Assembly (NCBI GenBank): GCA_015521685.1
Contig: WANT01000047.1
Span: 27,278 to 91,277, forward strand
Source of the DNA: Aeropyrum sp.
GTDB taxonomy: Archaea; Thermoproteota; Thermoprotei_A; Sulfolobales; Acidilobaceae
Direction of reading: 5' to 3'
Length of the DNA stretch: 64,000 bases
Position numbers and translations under genes: made by a program. The first letter of the stretch is position 1, and each line of letters begins with the position of its first letter. The notes beneath the pieces were generated by a model. The model was not told where the DNA came from and did not search any database. It was given only the letters and a program-made list of their open reading frames with translations. Shown here piece after piece: positions 19,338 through 27,872 of the stretch.

Positions 19338-19729
19338 TAGATTAACTCGAGATAATCCTCTAACTCGTCGAGTATATCCATGATACTCTCTCTAACCTCG
19401 GACCTTACACTTAAACCTAGAGATCTAGCCTTAGCTTCCAGTTCCTCAGCTACCATCTCAACTTCTAAGAGGTAATCCTCAACGACACTCCGAATCTCGT
19501 CCTGAGAACCCTCAACACCCTCAACCAGATCCTCGATCTCGCCGAACAACTCTAGCCTGACACGCAAGCTCCCCTGCTGTAGTGCGGCGATTAACCTAAG
19601 GGGGGCTGACTGGTGTCTGAGCTCTATGACGCCGTCTTCCAACTTATAAGAGAATCCCCGCTTCTCTGCCACTTTCCTCGCATACTCGAGGAACTCAGGA
19701 ATAGTTGCCTCGTTGGCCAAAGACACCAC
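19334..19729 (-). CDS. Conserved hypothetical acidic protein
   Basis: 131 residues, no recognised family. An N-terminal helix (ATIPEFLEYARKVAEKRG) and a small beta unit (YKLEDGVIELRHQS, LRVRLELFGE) precede a long acidic helical end (IRSVVEDYLLEVEMVAEELEAKARSLGL...MDILDELEDYLELIY). Cytoplasmic by composition. It is convergent with XPD, overlapping by 4 bases, and its start faces a ferredoxin gene. Confidence 0.65.
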   Translation of the reverse strand: MVSLANEATIPEFLEYARKVAEKRGFSYKLEDGVIELRHQSAPLRLIAALQQGSLRVRLELFGEIEDLVEGVEGSQDEIRSVVEDYLLEVEMVAEELEAKARSLGLSVRSEVRESIMDILDELEDYLELIY

Positions 19730-19914
19730 CGATCACAACAACCGCTAATTTATGTTGGTAGCCTTGAACCTATGTTTTCAGTGCTAGATGGTATTAAGTT
19801 TTATACACCGTTAGCGATTCCTCCGTGCTGGAGGGCAGGTGTTAACTCCGTTATACTATATCAACCCTTATTAATCCCACGTGGATACTAAGTGAAGACG
19901 TGGTGACCGGGGCT

Positions 19915-20244
19915 ATGAGCAACCTAGCCCAATTCGTGAGAGTAGCGATAGACATGGACACCTGTATAAGCTGCGGAGCGTGCATTGAAGTTTGTCCCTA
20001 CGACGCTCTGGAGTTCGATGACAACATGAAGGCAAGGCTGATATGGGAGAAGTGCCAGGACGACTTCAGCTGTATAGAGAGCTGCCCGGTAAATTGCATA
20101 TACAAGGTGTCAGAGGCGCCTGAAGAACTGAAGACCGAGAAGGGCGGATGGTACAGGATAGGTAGGGAGCTGACAGAGGAAGAGAAGCAAGCTTTCGAGG
20201 AGTGGAGGAACAAGTACGGGGTCAAAGTAGACCCTGTACAGTAG
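19915..20244 (+). CDS. Ferredoxin, 4Fe-4S dicluster type
   Basis: Small electron carrier. The first cluster motif CISCGACIEVCP is near residue 16. The second region CQDDFSCIESCP provides further cysteines with irregular spacing (C-x5-C-x3-C), so the second cluster could be 3Fe-4S, or 4Fe-4S with a distant ligand (CIY). A 30-residue helical tail follows (LTEEEKQAFEEWRNKYGV). Archaeal ferredoxins serve 2-oxoacid oxidoreductases. The frame opens at GTG 19900; the ATG at 19915 fits better. A strong hairpin follows the gene. Confidence 0.88.
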   Translation: MSNLAQFVRVAIDMDTCISCGACIEVCPYDALEFDDNMKARLIWEKCQDDFSCIESCPVNCIYKVSEAPEELKTEKGGWYRIGRELTEEEKQAFEEWRNKYGVKVDPVQ

Positions 20245-20250
20245 TTTGGT

Positions 20251-20290
20251 AGAGTGCAGCGGGCCCAAGCCCCGCTGCTCTCAAGCGATT
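20251..20290 (+). terminator. Hairpin followed by a T-run after ferredoxin
   Basis: CAGCGGG (20257-20263) pairs perfectly with CCCGCTG (20271-20277) over a 7-base loop, with AGAG/CTCT extending the stem across a 2-base bulge, then CAAGCGATTTT. It begins 7 bases after the ferredoxin stop. Looks like a transcript end or an mRNA 3' stabilising structure. Archaeal termination needs mainly the U-run, so the hairpin role is inferred. Confidence 0.5.
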
Positions 20291-20491
20291 TTAATATTGT
20301 AGTTGATCCTGCCCTACCTGCAATCGAAAGATGTGGTAGTGTTATTAGCGCGTTCTACACGAGCATTTCGCTATGTTTAATTTCCGCCTAAGGAAGCTAG
20401 ACAGCGGCTTTATTGCAGTGACTTTTATCTAGAACTCCTATGCATTGAATACCGTGGATGCACCAATTGATTAGTGAGGTGGCTCGTGGGG

Positions 20492-21037
20492 ATGCCTAGA
20501 GCCCTTATTATAACTGCGGACTACTTTGAGGACATAGAGTTGTTCTACCCATATTATAGGCTTATTGAGGCTGGGTTCGAGACTGTTATTGCAGCCCCCG
20601 AGAAGGGAGAGGTTAAGGGAAAGCTTGGCTACAGGGCGAAGGCAGAGCTTTCATTTGAGGAGGTCAATCCGGGGGATTTCGACGTCCTAGTTATACCTGG
20701 CGGTAGGGCTCCCGAGAGGGTGAGGCTTTCCGAAGCCGCGCTGAAAATAGTGAAGTATTTCTTCGAAAAGAGCAAGCCTGTAGCAACCATCTGCCACGGC
20801 CCGCAGGTCCTCATTAGCGCAGGGGTTGTTAAGGGTAGGCGCCTGACGAGCTATTGGGGGGTGAAGGACGACGTCATCGCAGCGGGCGGTGAATGGGTTG
20901 ATGAGGCGGTGGTCGTAGACGGCAACCTAGTCAGCTCCCGATATCCGCCAGACATCCCATTCTGGATGAGAGAGTTCTTCAGACTGCTGGACAAGCTAGG
21001 CCTCTTATCCCCAACTCCAAAGGCAGAGATAGGATAA
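20492..21037 (+). CDS. DJ-1/PfpI family protein (intracellular protease/deglycase)
   Basis: Flavodoxin-like DJ-1/PfpI fold. Nucleophile elbow ATICHGPQVLI puts the catalytic Cys at 101 with His 102. The N-terminus PRALIITADYFEDIELFYPYYRL contains the family's conserved acid. Pyrococcus PfpI is an oligomeric protease, and other members repair glycated protein. The frame is open from 20474, but the ATG at 20492 gives the N-terminus seen in homologues. Monocistronic, with about 250 bases upstream without a gene. Confidence 0.88.
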   Translation: MPRALIITADYFEDIELFYPYYRLIEAGFETVIAAPEKGEVKGKLGYRAKAELSFEEVNPGDFDVLVIPGGRAPERVRLSEAALKIVKYFFEKSKPVATICHGPQVLISAGVVKGRRLTSYWGVKDDVIAAGGEWVDEAVVVDGNLVSSRYPPDIPFWMREFFRLLDKLGLLSPTPKAEIG

Positions 21038-21092
21038 CGCGTAAGGATGGTTGGGATACCTAAAATTTCTATTAAAGATGTTTTTGCTTATT

Positions 21093-21100
21093 CTAAATAA
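21093..21100 (+). promoter_or_regulatory. TATA-like box upstream of the C/D RNA candidate
   Basis: CTAAATAA sits about 31 to 38 bases before the inverted repeat that opens the small RNA candidate at 21131, a spacing that fits archaeal transcription starts. Inferred. Confidence 0.4.
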
Positions 21101-21130
21101 AACCTAGAGAGTCTCAACCATGCTAATGAC

Positions 21131-21212
21131 GTAGTATTATTAATGTGATGAACCTAGCGGGGCCAACCGCTTGAGCGGGATGAGGAAGGTCTTGAGTGCT
21201 GAACAATACTAC
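21131..21212 (+). ncRNA. Candidate C/D box small RNA (methylation guide)
   Basis: C box GTGATGA (21145-21151), D' region TTGA (21171-21174), C' region GGATGAG (21178-21184) and D box CTGA (21199-21202) occur in order with guide-sized spacers of 19 and 14 bases. GTAGTATT (21131-21138) is perfectly complementary to AATACTAC (21205-21212), giving an 8-bp terminal stem that brackets the boxes. The D' box is one base from consensus. There is no ORF here. C/D RNAs with Nop5, fibrillarin and L7Ae direct 2'-O-methylation of rRNA or tRNA. The targets were not identified. Confidence 0.65.
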
Positions 21213-21334
21213 ACGAAATAAATAGAAATAAATAGTAAGATATTCAGGCTCACGTAGAACTATTAGAAACTTTTCAGGACAAGACAGTATGATATTGTCT
21301 GAATAAGCATCATAGTATGGCTGCTGCTCAAATG

Positions 21335-21344
21335 TTTTTAATAA
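21335..21344 (+). promoter_or_regulatory. TATA box of the phosphohexomutase gene
   Basis: TTTTTAATAA lies about 50 bases before the TTG start at 21389, predicting a transcript start near 21366 and a short leader containing GGAGG. Inferred from sequence and spacing. Confidence 0.5.
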
Positions 21345-21388
21345 TGAATCTAGCCAATCCTGGATTATCTTGGAGGTAGGCCGAGGAG

Positions 21389-22792
21389 TTGGGTAAGCTA
21401 TTCGGTACTGATGGGGTTCGCGGCGTTATAGGGAGGGAGTTTACTCCTGAGCTTGTGCTGAGGCTTGCGCGGGCTATAGGTAGTTATTTTGGAAGGGGTT
21501 CCAGGATACTTGTGGGGAGGGATACAAGGTCTGCTGGCTATTATTATGAGGGCTTGGTTGTTGCGGGCCTCGCTTTCGAGGGTGTCAAGGTGGATGTTGC
21601 GGGCGTGTTGCCAACCCCAGCGCTCCAGCTTTATGTGAGGGATAAGGGTTATGATGCGGGGGTTATGATTACTGCGAGCCATAATCCACCTGAGTATAAT
21701 GGGGTGAAGGTTGTTGGAGGTGATGGCATTGAGATTAGTGGTGAGGTCGAGGAGGAGATTGAGAAAATATTCTTCGAGGAGCGTTTTAGCAGCGTGGAGT
21801 GGCAACAGCTTTCTGGAACTCCTGGGAGGGTTACTAATGCTATCGATTATTACGTGGAATCTATAGCTAGACTAGTCGACTCCGACAGGATTAAGGCAAG
21901 ATCCTACAAGGTCCTAGTGGATTGTGGCGGAGGTGCTACAAGCTACACTACCCCCAAGATCCTCTCTAGGCTAGGCGTTAAACCCGTAACACTGAATTGT
22001 AATCCAGACCCTCTCTTCCCGGCCAGAAGCCCAGAGCCCAGCCCGAAGAGCCTTACTCTAGCTGCTAGAACCGTTGTGGAGTCGGGTGCAGTCCTTGGTG
22101 TGGGGCACGATGCTGACGGTGACAGGGCGATAGTGATAGACGACTTAGGGCGAGTACATTGGGGGGATCGTAGCGGCACGCTGCTCGCGGCCCATGTAGT
22201 AGAGGCGGGGATTGCAGAAGGGCCCAAGAGAGTCTTTACAGGAGTCTCCAGCAGTAGCCTCGTGGAAGAGTATCTCAGGCAGTACGGTGTTGAGGTTGTG
22301 TGGACCCCTGTGGGAGCACCCAAAATCGCTAAGATGCTAAGAGAGATGGGGGGGATAGCCGCGTTCGAAGAGAACGGGGGCTACATGCACCCGCCACATC
22401 AGCTTGTTAGGGATGGTGGGATGAAGATCGCTCTCATGCTTTCTATGTTATCAGAAGATGGTGGTTTGAGGTCCTCGGTGCTCTTCAATAGGCTGCCGAA
22501 GTATTATCCGATAAAGATAAAGATTCCTTCGTCAAGGGAGGACTCTACGTGTGCTCTGGCCGCGGTTGAAGAGCTGTTCGCCGGGGAGAGGCTAGTAAAG
22601 ATTGATGGTGTTAAGGTAATTGGCGAAGACTACTGGGTTCTCGTGAGGCCAAGCGGCACGGAGCCTGTGCTCAGGATCATGTTGGAAGCCAAGAGTGAAG
22701 GTGGGGCGAGGAAGCTCTTGGAGAAGGTCCTAGAGGCTATTGCGTCGCGCTGCCCTTCTCTCTCCCGCAGTGCTCGCGGCATACTCTCCTAA
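21389..22792 (+). CDS. glmM: Phosphohexomutase (phosphoglucosamine/phosphomannomutase type)
   Basis: Alpha-D-phosphohexomutase that moves phosphate between C6 and C1. Phosphoserine loop ITASHNP with S97, metal loop D241-A-D243-G-D245-R, sugar loop GEDYWVLVRPSGTEP split as phosphate loop RPSGTEPVLRIM near the end. N-terminus GKLFGTDGVRGVIG is closest to the GlmM and archaeal phosphoglucosamine mutase type. The sugar loop has EENGG. It starts at TTG after GGAGG. The last 56 bases overlap the convergent cytidylyltransferase gene. Sugar choice is not certain. Confidence 0.88.
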   Translation: MGKLFGTDGVRGVIGREFTPELVLRLARAIGSYFGRGSRILVGRDTRSAGYYYEGLVVAGLAFEGVKVDVAGVLPTPALQLYVRDKGYDAGVMITASHNPPEYNGVKVVGGDGIEISGEVEEEIEKIFFEERFSSVEWQQLSGTPGRVTNAIDYYVESIARLVDSDRIKARSYKVLVDCGGGATSYTTPKILSRLGVKPVTLNCNPDPLFPARSPEPSPKSLTLAARTVVESGAVLGVGHDADGDRAIVIDDLGRVHWGDRSGTLLAAHVVEAGIAEGPKRVFTGVSSSSLVEEYLRQYGVEVVWTPVGAPKIAKMLREMGGIAAFEENGGYMHPPHQLVRDGGMKIALMLSMLSEDGGLRSSVLFNRLPKYYPIKIKIPSSREDSTCALAAVEELFAGERLVKIDGVKVIGEDYWVLVRPSGTEPVLRIMLEAKSEGGARKLLEKVLEAIASRCPSLSRSARGILS

Positions 22793-23504
22793 CTATGTCT
22801 CTAACTCCCCTCAAACCCTCCTGGAACTCCCTCTTTTCGGGAAACCTGATAACCTTAGGCGCATAGCCCAGCCGCTCCCTAATAGATCTTCTAAGATCTT
22901 CCTCATCGAACATCTGGTCTGGTCCCAGAACGATGACGTCTGGCTTAACCCTCTCTACAGACTCTAGAAAGTCGCTCTCACTACCTAGGAAAGCCCTGTA
23001 GACATATTTGACAGAAGATACAACCTCGAGCCGAGCTCTCTCGTCTAGAACAGGATTTCTGCCTTTGACTCGTCTTACAGTTTTGTCTCTAGCTACGACC
23101 ACATACAGCTTTCCGTGGCTAGAGGCGTATCGAAAGAGTTCTATGTGGCCTGGATGGAGGAGCTCGAAAGTACCCCCAACGAATACTCTCTTCTCTATCT
23201 CACTGCCTTGGGGCCATTCGGGCTCTATTACGCCAAGGTATTTCAGGGAGTCTATCAATCCTTCGGCGTAGCTTGCTGCTGCGAGTGCTGTCTCGAGATC
23301 TCCTTTGGCGGCGTAGTACTTGGCATCTTCTATATACCTCTCAGCAGCGTCTAGTAGGGCTTCAATGTTTACAACCTTCTTCCTCTGGGCTTCCTCTATC
23401 TTCGTTCTTAGACTGCGAACAGCGGTCTCAGCGCTCATAATGTATTTAGAGGCCCGCGCCTCTAGCGTTTCGTTAGTCAATTCAGAGGCCTCCACACCTA
23501 ACAT
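22737..23504 (-). CDS. DUF357 domain fused to a cytidylyltransferase-like domain
   Basis: Residues 1-95 match the small helical DUF357 domain (AERYIEDAKYYAAKGDLETALAAASYAEGLIDSL). Residues ~105-250 are a nucleotidyltransferase of the GTFELLHPGHIELFRYA (H-x-G-H) class with VVARDKTVRRVKGRNP and DVIVLGPDQ. Such archaeal proteins resemble pantetheine-phosphate adenylyltransferase and the FAD synthetase RibL. The exact substrate is not known. The gene is co-oriented with the metallophosphoesterase upstream (38-base gap) and overlaps the end of glmM. Confidence 0.82.
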   Translation of the reverse strand: MLGVEASELTNETLEARASKYIMSAETAVRSLRTKIEEAQRKKVVNIEALLDAAERYIEDAKYYAAKGDLETALAAASYAEGLIDSLKYLGVIEPEWPQGSEIEKRVFVGGTFELLHPGHIELFRYASSHGKLYVVVARDKTVRRVKGRNPVLDERARLEVVSSVKYVYRAFLGSESDFLESVERVKPDVIVLGPDQMFDEEDLRRSIRERLGYAPKVIRFPEKREFQEGLRGVRDIVRRVCREHCGREKGSATQ

Positions 23505-23542
23505 GAGCTATCCTCCAATGGTTATAGGGTTAGATTTTAGTA

Positions 23543-24154
23543 TCACCCGGAGCCAAGCCTCCCTAGTGTAGCCCTAGCAACACCTCCTTCTAGGCTTATA
23601 ACTGCATAGAATCCCTGCTCAAGAGGCCCGGGATTAACAAAAACCGTTCTCCCATGCCTTTCGACACCTCGCGACTCGTGTATATGTCCAAACAAATGTG
23701 CAGAGGGCTCGAGCTTATCCACTAGCTCCTTCAACTCCCACAGGCCAGCTCTAGCACCTAAGATAGTAATGTCGAGTATACCGTGGGGTGGATGATGAGA
23801 TAGTAGGATGTCAATGCCTTCACTAGGTATCCTCTTGGCTAGCATCCTCACACTGTTGGCTGGATCCATCCCGCCGACGCCTGCCATCACCAGGCCCTTA
23901 ACGCTCAATGTCCTTCCATCAGCTAAGACCCCTGCGTCTAGCAACGCCCTCCTTATACCGGCGTGATCCACATTCCCAGTAACTGCGATAATATTGTTTG
24001 AAGGGCACCTCAGAATCTCTTCAACAACCATTGTACACTCAAAGTCACCAGTCACGACTACTATATCTAGCCCTAGACAATTGGCATCTCTAACTAGCCA
24101 CCTAACTATCTCCATATTACAGTGTAGATCAGATATATGTAGTAGTTGAGTCAA
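23543..24154 (-). CDS. Calcineurin-like metallophosphoesterase
   Basis: All five metal motifs are present: LLHISDLHCN, VVVTGDFE, AVTGNVD (GNHD block variant with D for H), LLSHHPPHG and HLFGHIHESR. About 200 residues, cytoplasmic. The GN(V)D motif differs from the usual GNHE/D, as in some archaeal phosphodiesterases. The frame opens at a TTG at 24172 with no binding site, while a TTG at 24154 follows GGTGA by 8 bases and is preferred. Substrate unknown (cyclic nucleotide, phosphoprotein or nucleotide). Confidence 0.85.
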   Translation of the reverse strand: MTQLLHISDLHCNMEIVRWLVRDANCLGLDIVVVTGDFECTMVVEEILRCPSNNIIAVTGNVDHAGIRRALLDAGVLADGRTLSVKGLVMAGVGGMDPANSVRMLAKRIPSEGIDILLSHHPPHGILDITILGARAGLWELKELVDKLEPSAHLFGHIHESRGVERHGRTVFVNPGPLEQGFYAVISLEGGVARATLGRLGSG

Positions 24155-24387
24155 GATTCTAATCACCAACAAAACGAAAATAAATCGGAAATTAAATTAG
24201 CAGGCTCCAATAGCAACAGAGGTCTCCCCTGCATAGTGTTTGAATAAGTGGGTTTTCCGATCTTTACGTATAGTGTGATGAGGTTTAGGACTGAATTCGG
24301 GAGGAGTGCAATTGGAAAATATTGAAGTAGATTAAACTTCAATTTTAAATCTCGCTCATCGAATGAATATAGGAAAGGGTTTGGGCG

Positions 24388-26115
24388 GTGGGCGTCGAGG
24401 AACCCAGAGAGTCTAGCCCCTCAGAGATTTACCTATCCAAGCCGTGGCTGAAGAATTATGATGAGGGAGTTCCACACGATATCGAGATCCCAAATAAGCC
24501 CCTCTACTGGATCCTAGAGGAATCAGCTAGCAAGTTCCCCAACAGGAGCGCACTAGTATTCTACGGAAGGGAAGTGTCTTACATGGAGCTACTCGATAAA
24601 GCGAGGAGGTTTGCTACCTACCTAAAAAGTATCGGGGTTGATAAAGGCGATGTCGTGGGCATATTTCTACCTAACTCGCCCCAGTTTGCAATAGCCTTTT
24701 ACGGCGCCCTAATGGTTGGGGCAACTGTTAGCCCCATGAATGTGCTCTACAGCCCTAGGGAGATACACCACCAGCTTAGTGATAATAAGGCGAAGGTCCT
24801 AGTAGCTATAGACTTGTTTAAGGACAAAATAGTGGCTGGTCTACCAGACAGTGTAGAGAAGGTTTTATGGACTGGGATCCAAGACTTCCTACCACCCTTG
24901 AAGAGCTTCCTATACAAGATATTCAAGAAGCCTCCTAAACCACCTAGTGGAGGAGTTCACGGTAGATTTATGGATGCTCTAAAGAGTGAACCCATATCCC
25001 AGGGTGTGGAGGTAGATATTGAGAACGACATTGCAGCGCTTATGTATACTGGAGGGACTACTGGCACACCAAAGGGTGCTATGCTGACCCATAAGAACCT
25101 ACTCGCGAACGTCCTGCAGATAGATGCATGGTTCAAGCGGGGTGTGAAGGGTAAAGATGTCTTCATAGGAGTCCTCCCATGGTTCCACATCTACGGACTA
25201 ACAGCTGTTCTCAACAGCGGAGTCCATAAAGCGGCAACTATCATAGTGTACGCGAGGCCCGATATTGACGAGATTATGAAGGACATACAGAAGTATAAGG
25301 CGACAGTTTTCCATGGAGTACCTACACTCTACAGGATGATAATTAACCATCCAAAAGTGAGCAAATTCGACCTAACAAGCCTAGAGGTATGCATAAGTGG
25401 TGCGGAGCCCCTGCCAAAGGCGGTTGCCGAACGGTTCATGGAGCTCACTGGTGCTAAGCTCAGGGAAGGTTATGGGCTAACCGAGACCAGCCCGGTCACG
25501 CATGTCAACCCCATAGAAGGAGAGGCAAGGTATGGTAGCATAGGTGTGCCCGTGCCATCAACTCTCGCTGCGATAGCCGATCCTGAGGAAGACAGGATAC
25601 TCCCTCAGGGAGAGGTCGGAGAGCTAATCGTAAGTGGGCCCCAGGTTATGAGGGGGTATTACAACAGGCCGGAGGAGAATGAAAAGGTGTTTATGGAGTG
25701 TTGCGGGATGAGGTGGCTAAGGACCGGCGATATGGCGAAGATGGATGAGGATGGCTACTTCTACATAGTAGATAGGAAGAAGGACATAATCAAGTATAAA
25801 GGATACAGTGTCTTCCCGAGAGAGATAGAGGAGGTTCTATACCGGCATAAGTGTGTGAGGGAGGCTGCGGTAATAGGTGTGCCGCACCCGGAGTACAACG
25901 AGTATCCTAAGGCTTTCATATCTCTAAGGGAGGAGTGCAAGGGTAAGATTACTCCGGAGGAGCTCATAGAATTCGCTAGAGAGAACTTGGCCCCCTACAA
26001 GGTGCCGAAAGAGGTGGAGATTAGAGACGACCTGCCTAAGAGCGGCGTAGGCAAAATACTTAGGAGGGTTCTGAGAGAGGAGGAGCTGAAAAAGAGGGTG
26101 CAGGAACCGAGCTAA
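24388..26115 (+). CDS. Acyl-CoA synthetase (AMP-forming, long-chain type)
   Basis: ANL-superfamily ligase that activates a carboxylic acid to acyl-AMP and then acyl-CoA. P-loop-like MYTGGTTGTPKGAMLTH near residue 222, A5 motif REGYGLTETSPVTH, A7 LRTGDMA, A8 DRKKDIIKYKGY and A10 PKSGVGKILRR with its catalytic Lys. 575 residues is normal. GTG start, preceded by TATA-like ATTTTAAATC at about 24340. Fits with the thioesterase at 2547 in fatty-acid or branched-acid metabolism, though the two are far apart. Confidence 0.9.
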   Translation: MGVEEPRESSPSEIYLSKPWLKNYDEGVPHDIEIPNKPLYWILEESASKFPNRSALVFYGREVSYMELLDKARRFATYLKSIGVDKGDVVGIFLPNSPQFAIAFYGALMVGATVSPMNVLYSPREIHHQLSDNKAKVLVAIDLFKDKIVAGLPDSVEKVLWTGIQDFLPPLKSFLYKIFKKPPKPPSGGVHGRFMDALKSEPISQGVEVDIENDIAALMYTGGTTGTPKGAMLTHKNLLANVLQIDAWFKRGVKGKDVFIGVLPWFHIYGLTAVLNSGVHKAATIIVYARPDIDEIMKDIQKYKATVFHGVPTLYRMIINHPKVSKFDLTSLEVCISGAEPLPKAVAERFMELTGAKLREGYGLTETSPVTHVNPIEGEARYGSIGVPVPSTLAAIADPEEDRILPQGEVGELIVSGPQVMRGYYNRPEENEKVFMECCGMRWLRTGDMAKMDEDGYFYIVDRKKDIIKYKGYSVFPREIEEVLYRHKCVREAAVIGVPHPEYNEYPKAFISLREECKGKITPEELIEFARENLAPYKVPKEVEIRDDLPKSGVGKILRRVLREEELKKRVQEPS

Positions 26116-26154
26116 CTTTTCCTATTGATCGATCATAAAACGGTTAGACGGTTT

Positions 26155-26349
26155 TCACCCAGGCATTCCCTGCGGCCCTTTCGTTAGATAATAATCTGGG
26201 TTTTTCTCGAACTCTACCTTGCACATGTTGCTGCAGAAGTAGTATATCTTCCCCTTATAGACGGTCTTATATTGAGCTGTCTGAGTCTCTACCTCCATTC
26301 CGCAAACCGGGTCTATAGCCTTGGCCACTGCCTGCCACCAGGTTAACAT
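26155..26349 (-). CDS. YHS-domain metal-binding protein
   Basis: 64 residues. The YHS signature is clear: IDPVCGMEVETQTAQYKTVYKGKIYYFCSNMCKVEFEKNPDYYL, with Cys residues in DPVCGM and FCSNMC likely to bind metal (copper or iron). YHS domains also occur in heavy-metal ATPases and related small proteins. ATG start with a TATA box 17-31 bases upstream, so the mRNA is probably leaderless. Confidence 0.85.
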   Translation of the reverse strand: MLTWWQAVAKAIDPVCGMEVETQTAQYKTVYKGKIYYFCSNMCKVEFEKNPDYYLTKGPQGMPG

Positions 26350-26365
26350 TCAATGCTCTACCAGC

Positions 26366-26380
26366 CTATATTTAAAAGGA
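26366..26380 (-). promoter_or_regulatory. TATA box of the YHS gene
   Basis: On the minus strand CTTTTAAATATAGG centres about 24 bases before the ATG at 26349. This is the archaeal TATA-to-start distance, so transcription and translation probably begin at the same base. Confidence 0.55.
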
Positions 26381-26399
26381 TGAGTATATAGTAAGTGTC

Positions 26400-26414
26400 C
26401 GGCGGGATCCGCCG
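26400..26414 (-). terminator. GC hairpin just after threonine synthase
   Basis: CGGCGG (26400-26405) and CCGCCG (26409-26414) form a 6-bp hairpin with a 3-base loop, starting 2 bases after the threonine synthase stop on the minus strand. No strong T-run follows. Probably a 3' mRNA structure or terminator; role inferred. Confidence 0.4.
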
Positions 26415-26416
26415 CA

Positions 26417-27655
26417 TTAAAGTGTTGCATAGTGTGATACTTTCTGCAGAGCCTCATCCACGCTCCTGGCTACTAGGGGTTCACTCCTCCTCTCCAACCA
26501 TGCTGAGGCTAGATAGTTGAGTGCATCTGGGTCTTTGAGGCCGTGACCAGTTAGGATCAGCACAACTATTGATCCATCCCTAACTGCACCCATCCTCTTT
26601 AGCTTTGCGAGGCCTGCTAGGGAGGCGGCGCTGGCAGGCTCAACAAGGATTCCCTCCTCTCTTGAAAGCATTACCATGGATTCTAGTATCTCGGAATCAG
26701 AAACTGCAACCATAGCCCCCCGAGACTCCCTCACCGCCTGTATTGCCTTATAGCCGTTTACTGGACTACCTATCCTGATCGCCGAGGCTATTGTCTCGGG
26801 ATATTTTATAGGCCTAACTACATTATCTCCACGCATCCAAGCCTCCACAATGGGGGAGGCCCCCTCGGCTTGGACTCCGATCATCCTAGGGCTAGGCCTG
26901 CCTAGTCCTAGCAGAGGGGATTCTCTGAACCCCTTCCATATAGCTGATATGTTGCCAGCGTTACCCACGGGAGCTATGACGAAGTCGACGTTCTCCCCCA
27001 GCTCCTCCGCGATCTCAAATCCGATGGTCTTCTGCCCCTCTAGGCGATAAGGGTTAAAGCTGTTAAGTGGATATGCTAGAGAAGTCTCTGAGGCTCTTAA
27101 AACCACCTCAATTGCATTATCGAAAGTTCCTTCTATCTCAATGACTCTAGCCCCTAGGGAGGCTATCTGGCTCGACTTACCCCTAGCAACTTTACCTCGA
27201 GGCAGAACGACTAGCGGCGTGAGAGAGGCTTTCCTAGCGTAGGAGGACATGCTAGCTGCTGTATTACCTGTGCTGGCAGAAATGACTGCCCGGTATCCGA
27301 AGCTGAGTGCTATACTGACCCCGACACTCATACCTCTATCTTTAAAACTGCCAGTCGGATTCTGGTATTCAGCCTTAGCGTAAAGCTGAAGCCCAAGCTT
27401 CTTAGATAGGTTGTCTAGCTTGACTAGCGGAGTCTCGCCTTCTCCGAGGGAAATCCTGATCCTTGGCTTCGGAAGGAGATCGCTGTACCTCCATACACCT
27501 CTACCCTTAGGCGAGCCGGTAGAGTTGTATTGAGGTTCTAAGGGCTCCTTACAATACTCGCAGAGAAAGCTGTTGACTAAAGGCTTGTAAACGCGCCTAC
27601 ACCTTGGACAATGCAGGGATTCAGGCCCATAGACGCTGTAGTCCTCGTCAATAAT
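26417..27655 (-). CDS. thrC: Threonine synthase, with no standard start codon
   Basis: PLP enzyme making threonine from O-phosphohomoserine. The conserved core, including NPTGSFKDRG with the PLP lysine, SASTGNTAASM and EPASAASLAGL, is intact, and a zinc-ribbon-like N-terminus (LHCPRCRRVY...LCEYCKEP) lies upstream of the first ATG (27331), so the ATG start is wrong. Reading back, the frame holds no ATG, GTG or TTG before TAA at 27680-27682. Two ATT codons (27655, 27652) follow GAGG by 5 and 8 bases, and a TATA box at 27701-27710 puts the transcript start near 27680. ATT start, or a sequencing or frame error. Confidence 0.85.
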   Translation of the reverse strand: MIDEDYSVYGPESLHCPRCRRVYKPLVNSFLCEYCKEPLEPQYNSTGSPKGRGVWRYSDLLPKPRIRISLGEGETPLVKLDNLSKKLGLQLYAKAEYQNPTGSFKDRGMSVGVSIALSFGYRAVISASTGNTAASMSSYARKASLTPLVVLPRGKVARGKSSQIASLGARVIEIEGTFDNAIEVVLRASETSLAYPLNSFNPYRLEGQKTIGFEIAEELGENVDFVIAPVGNAGNISAIWKGFRESPLLGLGRPSPRMIGVQAEGASPIVEAWMRGDNVVRPIKYPETIASAIRIGSPVNGYKAIQAVRESRGAMVAVSDSEILESMVMLSREEGILVEPASAASLAGLAKLKRMGAVRDGSIVVLILTGHGLKDPDALNYLASAWLERRSEPLVARSVDEALQKVSHYATL

Positions 27656-27741
27656 ACCATCCTCGCCTTTACTTCTACATTAGATTGATCTTGCATTGAC
27701 ACATATTTAGAGGCCTGAAACTTACATAGTAGGATCTGGCT

Positions 27742-27849
27742 ATGAAAATCTTCTTACCAATAAAACCAGTAGGCCCCCATATTAGAGGCTCCGATATAAA
27801 AGCCCATCTATTGCCATATGGTTTGTTGGAGATTGAGATAGACGTTTAG
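27742..27849 (+). CDS. Possible 35-residue small ORF
   Basis: ATG at 27742 opens a 35-codon frame ending TAG at 27847, with text like KIFLPIKPVGPHIRG and YGLLEIEIDV. The composition is protein-like rather than random, and it ends 24 bases before the next gene. No family is recognised and the ribosome-binding site is weak (AGGATC). Low certainty. Confidence 0.25.
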   Translation: MKIFLPIKPVGPHIRGSDIKAHLLPYGLLEIEIDV

Positions 27850-27872
27850 CAAAAGCCGCGGGTGGATATTGA

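Noticed and set aside
24275..24300. GTGATGA followed by CTGA upstream of the acyl-CoA synthetase
   Set aside because: Only a 9-base spacer lies between the boxes and no second C'/D pair or terminal stem follows, so it was not called as a C/D RNA.
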